In this document: positions 1 through 6,416 of the stretch, piece after piece
Position numbering within the stretch: the first letter of the stretch is position 1
Layout of the letters: each line of letters starts with the position of its first letter
Origin: an uncultured Methylobacter sp.
GTDB lineage: Bacteria > Pseudomonadota > Gammaproteobacteria > Methylococcales > Methylomonadaceae
Reading direction: 5' to 3'
NCBI GenBank assembly: GCA_903831545.1
Contig: CAIKYI010000475.1
Span: 1 to 10,428, forward strand
DNA: 10,428 nt
Notes under the pieces: model-generated
The model's input: the letters and a program-made list of their open reading frames with translations, nothing else
What the model was told of the DNA's origin: nothing
Databases searched by the model: none
Translations under genes and position numbers: made by a program

Positions 1-1259
1 GTGAGCGCGTAACTTTCGGTGAAATTAAACACCACCATTCGGAAATTGTCGCCTTCTCCAATACCGTTAACTTTGATTCTAAAACCAATTTTTTGAGGGC
101 TATTTCTAACGCGATGGATGAGTCTGTTGACCAGGACAGAATAATTATTTATCCGCCAACTGAAAATCAACACGACTTCGTTAGTCAGGCTCATCTGGAA
201 TTGGCTATGAAATATGGCGCAAGCGCAATATGCTCGGTGCCACTCATCACTCAGAACTCGGTTTTTGCGGCGCTAACCCTGGAACGTAAAAAAGAAACTC
301 CGTTTTCCTACGAAGAAGTTTTACTGTTAGAGCAATCGCTTTCTTTGCTTAGTCCCTATTTAAATCTAAGGCACAATGCCGACAGAGGCTTGCTTGAAAA
401 AGTAGGGCACTATCTAAAAAATCAGTTTTGCCAATTATTAGGCCTTAATTACCTGGGTCAAAAAATATCCGCCTTAACGATATTTTTATGTCTGACCACT
501 GCAAGTTTGCTTAATGACGACTTTAAAATCCATGCAAACGCCGTCTTGGAAGGTAAAATACAAAGAGTGGTTGCAGCGCCGCTTCAGGGTTTTATTTTAT
601 CTGTCAATGCCCATGCCGGGGACACCCTGACAAAAGGCGCGGTTATGGCTACCCTGGATGATACCGTTTTAAAACTGGAGGCAGTTAAACTGAGTAGCCA
701 GCTACAACAAGTCACCCGGGAATACCGAAAGGTAATGTCTGCCAATGACCTGGTTAAAATCAGCATTCTTAATGCGCAACGCGAACAAATACAAGCTCAG
801 CTTCAGCTTATGAATGACCAATTACAACGAACCCGCATTTTAGCTCCGTTTGACGGCGTGGTGATTGAAGGTGACCTCAGTCAAGCGCTTGGGGCACCCG
901 TCGAACGCGGTGACAGCTTATTTAAAATGGCGCCTTTGGAAGAATACCGGGTTGTACTCAAAGTAAATGAGCGACTCATTTCCCATGTACAAGCCGGACA
1001 AGGCGGTATGTTGGCCTTATCAAGCTTACCTGAACTGCACCTTCCACTTACAATTGAAAAAATTACCGCCGTTGCCAAAGCCGAAGACGGCAACAACATT
1101 TTCCGAGTCGAAGCCCGACTACATAATCATTCAGCACTTTTAAGACCGGGCATGGCCGGGGTAGGAAAAATCGATGCCGGCCAAAAAAACCTGTTGTGGA
1201 TTTGGACTCATGAACTGATTGACTGGATTAAGTTATGGCTCTGGTCCTGGTGGCCTTAG
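1..1259 (+). CDS. GAF domain, membrane anchor and HlyD-type adaptor fusion (5' end missing)
   Basis: Membrane-anchored periplasmic adaptor with a cytoplasmic sensor-like head. The frame is open to the left edge (first full codon at position 3), so the true start lies outside; the TTG at 93 is only an internal codon. The first ~370 nt encode the end of a GAF-like domain (the run VPLITQNSVFAALTLER and a following PFSYEE helix). One hydrophobic segment follows at about 460-515. Next come a split biotinyl-lipoyl/coiled-coil/lipoyl unit (about 550-940, with AAPLQGFI and APFDGVV as the two lipoyl halves) and a beta-barrel region to about 1190. The tail at 1186-1256 is very rich in tryptophan (7 in about 22 residues). 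GAF before the membrane segment and HlyD after it implies cytoplasmic and periplasmic placement. The next gene starts 18 nt downstream, so co-transcription is likely. The HlyD part is firm; the GAF call rests on a partial domain. Ligand and cargo are unknown. Confidence 0.85.
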   Translation, partial: ERVTFGEIKHHHSEIVAFSNTVNFDSKTNFLRAISNAMDESVDQDRIIIYPPTENQHDFVSQAHLELAMKYGASAICSVPLITQNSVFAALTLERKKETPFSYEEVLLLEQSLSLLSPYLNLRHNADRGLLEKVGHYLKNQFCQLLGLNYLGQKISALTIFLCLTTASLLNDDFKIHANAVLEGKIQRVVAAPLQGFILSVNAHAGDTLTKGAVMATLDDTVLKLEAVKLSSQLQQVTREYRKVMSANDLVKISILNAQREQIQAQLQLMNDQLQRTRILAPFDGVVIEGDLSQALGAPVERGDSLFKMAPLEEYRVVLKVNERLISHVQAGQGGMLALSSLPELHLPLTIEKITAVAKAEDGNNIFRVEARLHNHSALLRPGMAGVGKIDAGQKNLLWIWTHELIDWIKLWLWSWWP

Positions 1260-1264
1260 CAGAC

Positions 1265-1270
1265 AGGAAA
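1265..1270 (+). promoter_or_regulatory. Ribosome binding site of the M50 protease gene
   Basis: AGGAAA lies 7 nt before the ATG at 1278. It supports that start and translation from a message shared with the upstream gene. Confidence 0.6.
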
Positions 1271-1277
1271 GTGAATT

Positions 1278-3425
1278 ATGACTAAACCATTATTAAGTTT
1301 GCAATGGCATCGGGTTCAAGCGCTAACGCCACATTTAAATGAACACATCGAAACCCATCGCCATGTTTATCGAGGACTCATCTGGTTTATTCTTGAAAAC
1401 AAAGCGACCGGCAGACATCATCGTTTCAATGCCGCTGCCTTTAAAATTATCGGCCTCCTCGATGGGAAACGCACAGTCAATGAAATATGGGAATTACTTA
1501 ACGCTCAATTGGGAGATTTTTCGCCAACCCAAGATGAAATCATCTTGCTACTGAGTCAACTTTATTGCGCTGAACTGTTGCAAGCCAATGTCGCAATGGA
1601 TGTGGACGATTTTTTTCAACGACAACAGCAGCAGAAAAACTTAAAGATTAAGCAGCGCCTCAGCAATCCGCTTTCTAAAAAAATTCCACTATGGGATCCA
1701 AATGATTTTCTTGACCGGCATTTATCTAAAGTAAGCTGGTTATTTAACGGAACTACAGTTTTATCAGGCATGGCATTCATCATAGTAGCCTTATTGTTGG
1801 CGGCGATGCACTGGAATGAACTTGGCAACCATATCCTCGTTAATACTTTATCGCCTTATAACCTGAGTCTGGTTTTTTTACTTTATCCCCTAATCAAAAT
1901 AACACATGAATTAGGCCACGCTTTTACCGCAAAGTTAGAAGGCGGAGAAATACATGAATTGGGCGTTATTTTTCTTATGTTCATTCCCATCCCCTACGTT
2001 AATGTTTCTACTGTAACAACTTTCCGAAACAAATATAAACGAATACTGGTCGGACTGGCCGGAATTCTTACTGAACTGTTTCTCGCCGCCCTGGCCTTGT
2101 TTATCTGGTTACTCATTGAGCCCGGCATTTTGCGAGATATTGCTTTCAATATCATGCTGATCGGTGGAATTTCTACGGTATTGTTTAACGGCAATCCGTT
2201 GCTGAAATTTGACGGCTATTATGTGCTTGCTGATGCGCTTGATATTCCGGATCTTTTTCAACGCTCTGCAAGCTATTGGAGCTATCTGGCCCAGCGTTAT
2301 CTATTTGGTTTGAAGTCGGTTGAGTCACCAGCCTATAGCTCAGGGGAGTCAGTTTGGTTTATTTTATACGGCTTGCTGTCTTTTTGTTACCGAATGACCA
2401 TGCTGTGGTTCATTGTTGTTTACGTCACCGACACATTTTTTGTTATCGGTATTGTTATGGCTTTATGGTTGGTGCTTACCCAAATCCTGTTGCCGCTAAT
2501 GAGTATGCTTGAATTTATTGTAACCAGTTCTCGACTACAGACCAAACGTTTCAAGTTCTTCAGCTGTTTTAGCGCAGTTTTTGGTGTATTGATAATGACC
2601 ATTTTCATAGTGCCTTTGCCATCCTACACAATGGCAGAAGGCATTGTCTGGTCACCTGATGATGGCCAGTTAAGGGCAGAAAGCGACGGGTTTTGCGGGC
2701 CACTTTTAATGCATGATGATAGTCAAATTCAAAGTGGCGTCAGCATTATCGATTTGGAAGACCCTTTTCTAAAAACCCGGGTAGTCATTCAACAGGCAAG
2801 GTTAAAGGAATTACAGGCAAGTTACCGGGCAGAACAATATCAAAACCCGGCCAAAGCACAGCTCATCAAGCTACAAATATCGCCAGCCCAGGCAGAACTT
2901 GATCTCGCACAAAAACAGATGCAGTCCATGCACGTTAAAAGTGCAGCAACCGGCCAACTCTTGATACCCAATGCTGAGGATTTACCCGGCCAATTTATAA
3001 AACAGGGCGCTTTAATTGGCTATATTTTGACTACGACATTACCTGTGGTGCGCACTTTAGTATCCCAGGCCGATATCGGTAAACTGCAACCCGGCAGGGA
3101 TCTCGTACAAATAAGATTAGCCAATCGTGTTGAGAAAATCCTTAGGGCAAAAATCATCAGAGTCGTACCGCAGGCAACAAATCGCCTGCCCAGTGCCGCG
3201 CTGGCAACAACAGCTGGCGGCAAAATGATTCTCGACCCGGCTGGCAGGGATGATCTGCTAACCGTGGAACCCTTTTTCCTGGTTGATGTTGAGTTTTCAC
3301 CGCTGGAGTCAAGCCCATTACTCGGCGTTCGGACCTATGTACGCTTTACTCATGCCCCGACAACGCTGGCTCGGCAATTGTATAGAAATCTCCGCCAGTT
3401 ATTTCTAAGGCAGTTCAATGTCTAA
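1278..3425 (+). CDS. PqqD-like / M50 membrane metalloprotease / HlyD-like fusion
   Basis: Multi-domain membrane protein, 715 residues. Residues about 12-105 look like a PqqD-type winged-helix domain (FNAAAFKIIGLLDGKRTV followed by a helical end). In RiPP pathways this fold binds leader peptides. The core has several membrane segments (about 154-179, 195-215, 225-245, 255-305, 358-415, 427-449). It carries the zinc motif HELGH at 210-214 and a second site around NPLLKFDGYY with D312, the expected third zinc ligand of M50 (site-2 protease) enzymes. Both are intact, so the protease is probably active. Residues about 453-700 have lipoyl and coiled-coil features of HlyD adaptors (SDGFCGPLL early, KSAATGQLLIP late), presumably in the periplasm. 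The stop codon overlaps the next gene by 8 nt, indicating tight translational coupling to the SecA-like motor. The substrate is not known; the repeat protein at 6417 is the obvious candidate. Fusions of this type are usually annotated only as M50 or HlyD family proteins. Confidence 0.88.
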   Translation: MTKPLLSLQWHRVQALTPHLNEHIETHRHVYRGLIWFILENKATGRHHRFNAAAFKIIGLLDGKRTVNEIWELLNAQLGDFSPTQDEIILLLSQLYCAELLQANVAMDVDDFFQRQQQQKNLKIKQRLSNPLSKKIPLWDPNDFLDRHLSKVSWLFNGTTVLSGMAFIIVALLLAAMHWNELGNHILVNTLSPYNLSLVFLLYPLIKITHELGHAFTAKLEGGEIHELGVIFLMFIPIPYVNVSTVTTFRNKYKRILVGLAGILTELFLAALALFIWLLIEPGILRDIAFNIMLIGGISTVLFNGNPLLKFDGYYVLADALDIPDLFQRSASYWSYLAQRYLFGLKSVESPAYSSGESVWFILYGLLSFCYRMTMLWFIVVYVTDTFFVIGIVMALWLVLTQILLPLMSMLEFIVTSSRLQTKRFKFFSCFSAVFGVLIMTIFIVPLPSYTMAEGIVWSPDDGQLRAESDGFCGPLLMHDDSQIQSGVSIIDLEDPFLKTRVVIQQARLKELQASYRAEQYQNPAKAQLIKLQISPAQAELDLAQKQMQSMHVKSAATGQLLIPNAEDLPGQFIKQGALIGYILTTTLPVVRTLVSQADIGKLQPGRDLVQIRLANRVEKILRAKIIRVVPQATNRLPSAALATTAGGKMILDPAGRDDLLTVEPFFLVDVEFSPLESSPLLGVRTYVRFTHAPTTLARQLYRNLRQLFLRQFNV
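3407..3410 (+). promoter_or_regulatory. Ribosome binding site of the SecA-like gene, inside the preceding gene
   Basis: AAGG lies 7 nt before the ATG at 3418, inside the last codons of the M50 gene. With the 8-nt gene overlap it points to coupled translation and near-equal output of the two proteins. Confidence 0.45.
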
Positions 3426-5466
3426 TGTTGATCTAAATTACAGACCAACCCAGGCACTTGCTTTTGTTGAATCTGCGGAGCTTACTCATAAGTATCGCCC
3501 TGGCGTGTTACTTGGCAGATACCCGCAAAAAAAAGAAAATAAAAACACCACATTCCAAAAATGGCTCGCTCGCCGCTTAAGTAAAATCAAGTTCCGGTGC
3601 AACCCAAACAAATATAGCCAAAGCCGTATCCTTGGCCAGATCAATTATTTTGACCTGAGCTTTAGACAATTATCCGAAACTGAACTAACCAGCCAAATTG
3701 CCACTCTCCGCGACAAACTGCAACGTTCAGGTTTACAGCAGGCACTAATCTTCGAGGCCTTTGCTGTCATCAGGGAAGTTGCCGGACGCACTTTGGGCAA
3801 TCGCCATTTTGACACACAATTATTAGGTGGCTGGGTAATGATTAACGGCCTGCTCGCACAAATGCAAACCGGCGAAGGCAAAACTCTGGCGGCAACTTTG
3901 CCAGCCTGCACCGCCGCATTGGCAGGTATTCCAGTGCATATCATAACCTCAAACGATTATCTCGCAGCGCGTGACGCCAAACTGTTGCAGCCCCTTTATA
4001 AGCGCTTGAGCTTGCATACAGGCGCGGTACTGGAAGATATGGACACTAGGCAACGCCGTGAAATCTACGCTGGTCACATAGCGCATACCAGCGCCAAACA
4101 AATTGCCTTCGATTACCTTCGGGATAAAATCGAAATAGCCAGCGACACTGGCGCCTTAAGCTTCCAATTTAAACAAATACAAAATGAACAGCAACACACA
4201 TCCCGCTTGTTGTTGCGCGGCTTGTGTTTTGCAATTATTGATGAAGCGGATAGCATCCTGATAGATGAAGCAGTGACACCGTTAATTATTTCAAAAAAAG
4301 GACTTGTCGAGATAAATAACGAACAATATCGCAAGGCTTTACAGCTTGCTTCTACACTTATCATTAATAGGCATTTTACGGTAAATGCGGTTGAGCATAA
4401 CCTAACTTTAACTGAAGAGGGTGAAAGCCTTCTGCTTGAATTGGCGCAGCCGCCTGGCTTTTGGCAAAACGCAAGAAGACGAAACGCCTTGATCACCCAA
4501 GCACTTACGGCCCAACACCTGTTTATCCTTAACAAACACTATATTGTTCGTGATGACAAAATCCGGGTAATAGACCAACTAACCGGACGGCTCATGGAGG
4601 ATCGTTTCTGGGAACAAGGTTTGCACCAGATGATTGAAGCCAAAGAAGGCTGCACCATCACAACCCAACAAGAACCTTTGGCACGTATCAGTTTTCAACG
4701 TTTTTTCAATCGTTACTTAAAACTGGCCGGAACCTCAGGTACCTTAATGGAAGTGAGGACTGAGCTTCATTGCGTCTATGACTTCCACGTCATTAAGATT
4801 CCAACACACAAACCCTGTAAAAGACTCATGCTTCCTGAGCGGCTTTACCTGACCGCTGACGCAAAGTGGGCAGCGTTACTTGACCGCATTACGGAGCTCA
4901 ACCGGCTGGGTCGGCCCCTTTTAATCGGCACCTGTTCGGTTGCAGAATCTGAACAAATCAGCGTAATGTTAACCAAGCATCACCTCTCGCATAAAGTCCT
5001 TAATGCCAAACAAGATCGGCAAGAAGCAGAAATCATAGCCCTGGCCGGACAATCCGGGAGCATAACGGTTGCAACCAATATGGCCGGACGTGGAACTGAT
5101 ATAAAACTGGGTGATGGTGTTGAACAACTCGGTGGCCTGCATGTCATTGCAATGACACGAAATGATGCGCGGCGTATAGATCGTCAATTATATGGCCGCT
5201 GTGCAAGACAGGGTGACCGGGGCAGTACCGAAGCCTTTATCTCACTTCAAGATGAACGCATCGCGAGTGTTTATCCGACGTCGTTACTTAAGATTTTGTC
5301 GTGGTTTGCCGGCAACGATCAACTTCTACCGAAATTTCTGGCAAAAATAATCCTTCGCTGGCAGCAAAAACAACGTGAAAACCGGCAACTCCGTCTACGT
5401 AAGCAATTAATAAAACAAGATAAACACCAGGCCAGCGTCTTGGCTTTCACAGGACGCTTTGATTAA
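3418..5466 (+). CDS. Shortened SecA-like translocation ATPase
   Basis: SecA-family motor ATPase of 682 residues (E. coli SecA has 901). After an unusual basic N-terminal stretch of about 65 residues it follows SecA closely. Landmarks are a HFDTQLLGG region; Walker A TGEGKT with K155; NDYLAARDA; Walker B IIDEAD at 273-278; a reduced preprotein-binding domain (about 285-375); AGTSGT at 437-442; then the second motor domain with NMAGRGTD at 554-561 and QLYGRCARQGD at 590-600. All nucleotide-handling motifs are present, so ATPase activity is expected. The variable insert of the second motor domain is missing. The protein stops just after LRLRKQL, the start of the long scaffold helix (IRKQLLEYDDV in SecA). 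The helical wing, two-helix finger, C-terminal linker and zinc SecB site are therefore absent. No remnant follows; the next gene has its own ribosome binding site. It cannot be the housekeeping SecA and is probably a dedicated motor for this operon. Confidence 0.9.
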   Translation: MSNVDLNYRPTQALAFVESAELTHKYRPGVLLGRYPQKKENKNTTFQKWLARRLSKIKFRCNPNKYSQSRILGQINYFDLSFRQLSETELTSQIATLRDKLQRSGLQQALIFEAFAVIREVAGRTLGNRHFDTQLLGGWVMINGLLAQMQTGEGKTLAATLPACTAALAGIPVHIITSNDYLAARDAKLLQPLYKRLSLHTGAVLEDMDTRQRREIYAGHIAHTSAKQIAFDYLRDKIEIASDTGALSFQFKQIQNEQQHTSRLLLRGLCFAIIDEADSILIDEAVTPLIISKKGLVEINNEQYRKALQLASTLIINRHFTVNAVEHNLTLTEEGESLLLELAQPPGFWQNARRRNALITQALTAQHLFILNKHYIVRDDKIRVIDQLTGRLMEDRFWEQGLHQMIEAKEGCTITTQQEPLARISFQRFFNRYLKLAGTSGTLMEVRTELHCVYDFHVIKIPTHKPCKRLMLPERLYLTADAKWAALLDRITELNRLGRPLLIGTCSVAESEQISVMLTKHHLSHKVLNAKQDRQEAEIIALAGQSGSITVATNMAGRGTDIKLGDGVEQLGGLHVIAMTRNDARRIDRQLYGRCARQGDRGSTEAFISLQDERIASVYPTSLLKILSWFAGNDQLLPKFLAKIILRWQQKQRENRQLRLRKQLIKQDKHQASVLAFTGRFD

Positions 5467-5493
5467 CTAAATACTATTTTTAAATATTAACTT

Positions 5494-5498
5494 AGGAG
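5494..5498 (+). promoter_or_regulatory. Ribosome binding site of the soluble HlyD adaptor gene
   Basis: AGGAG, 10 nt before the ATG at 5509, is the strongest Shine-Dalgarno site in the block. It lies in an AT-rich 42-nt gap that holds no clear terminator or promoter. Confidence 0.65.
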
Positions 5499-5508
5499 CT
5501 TAAATACA

Positions 5509-6363
5509 ATGTTATCGATAAATAAAAAATTCATTAACATGATTTTTCTGCTCTGCACAGCCCATATCAATTCCCCAATAGCCGCTGAAACGACCGAACT
5601 GGACTGCATTGTAAAACCTGAAATGTATGTAGAACTTAGCAGCCCGGTCGATGGCGTGTTAGAAAGTGTTCTGGTTGAAACCAGTGATGTGATACAAAAA
5701 GGCCAGGTTTTAGCGAAACTGGAAGCATCTGTAGAAACGGCTCAAGTCAATCTGTACAGACAGGAAGCATCCGATTCAAACCTCATTGAAAGTAAAAAGC
5801 TCGAAGCTGAATTTTCCAAAAGAAACCTGGCTCGTTTCAGCCAATTGTATAAAAAACAGCTTGAGTCACAGGCGGATAATGACAAAGCCAATACCGAGGC
5901 AAACTTAACGCAACTGGCCTTAAACATAGCACTTAACGACCAAAAAGCGGCCGCACTCAAACTTAAGCTGGCTATTGCGCAATTAGAACAAAAGTCCATC
6001 AAAAGCCCGATTGCCGGCATAGTGCTTGAGCTCTACGCCATGCCTGGAGAAACAGTTAAAGACCGTCCAATTATGAAACTGGCCAAGATTAATCCGCTGC
6101 GTGTTGAACTGGTAGCCCCGGCAGCCTTATTCGGTAAAATAACCCAAGGGATGTCTGCTGAAATTGAACCTGAAAAACCGGCAACTCATACCTATCCTGC
6201 CATCGTCACAATCGTTGATAAACTGATTGATCCTGCCAGCGGCAACTTTTCCGTGCGCCTGGCGCTACCTAATCCCAGTGACAAATTGATCGGCGGCGTT
6301 AATTGTATCGCCAGATTTAATTTTTCTTCCGAGCTGCCCGGTACAATGAAAGCTCTCCCTTAA
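5509..6363 (+). CDS. Periplasmic HlyD/MFP-family adaptor with signal peptide
   Basis: Membrane fusion (adaptor) protein, 284 residues. A basic start and a hydrophobic stretch (about 8-18) end in a plausible signal peptidase I site after A26 (IAA before ETTEL), so it is probably soluble in the periplasm. There is no lipobox that fits. Residues about 34-66 form the first lipoyl half (ELSSPVDGVLESV). About 70-160 form an alanine- and lysine-rich coiled-coil hairpin. About 163-195 hold the second lipoyl half (IKSPIAGIVLEL), followed by a beta-barrel to about 275. It is shorter than typical RND adaptors and lacks most of a membrane-proximal domain. Such proteins link an inner-membrane component to an outer-membrane channel. 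Neither an RND pump nor an ABC transporter is adjacent, so the partners are likely the M50/HlyD and GAF/HlyD proteins. This is the third HlyD-type module in the block. Confidence 0.87.
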   Translation: MLSINKKFINMIFLLCTAHINSPIAAETTELDCIVKPEMYVELSSPVDGVLESVLVETSDVIQKGQVLAKLEASVETAQVNLYRQEASDSNLIESKKLEAEFSKRNLARFSQLYKKQLESQADNDKANTEANLTQLALNIALNDQKAAALKLKLAIAQLEQKSIKSPIAGIVLELYAMPGETVKDRPIMKLAKINPLRVELVAPAALFGKITQGMSAEIEPEKPATHTYPAIVTIVDKLIDPASGNFSVRLALPNPSDKLIGGVNCIARFNFSSELPGTMKALP

Positions 6364-6405
6364 CACTCAATAGCAAAGACTTCACGGCACAAAAACATAA
6401 AAGCC

Positions 6406-6411
6406 AGGTGA
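6406..6411 (+). promoter_or_regulatory. Ribosome binding site that decides the start of the repeat protein
   Basis: AGGTGA ends 5 nt before the ATG at 6417. An in-frame GTG at 6408 lies inside this site and has no good purine-rich site of its own, so ATG 6417 is the better start (893 residues instead of 896). Confidence 0.6.
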
Positions 6412-6416
6412 AAATC

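Noticed and set aside
93..95. TTG as the start of the GAF/HlyD gene
   Set aside because: The frame is open from position 3 with sensible GAF-like residues, so the gene starts outside the window.
4113..4535. Antisense open frame of 140 codons inside the SecA-like gene
   Set aside because: It lies wholly opposite a well-conserved gene and its translation shows no domain features.
3418..5466. Housekeeping secA or SecA2 of an accessory Sec system
   Set aside because: It lacks the C-terminal third of SecA, and no SecY2 or glycosylated serine-rich cargo is nearby.
5467..5508. AT-rich gap as an internal promoter
   Set aside because: No paired -35 and -10 elements at proper spacing; 42 nt is a normal gap within an operon.
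5509..5589. Lipoprotein signal in the soluble adaptor (Cys16)
   Set aside because: The cysteine lies within the hydrophobic core without a proper lipobox; a signal peptidase I site after A26 fits better.
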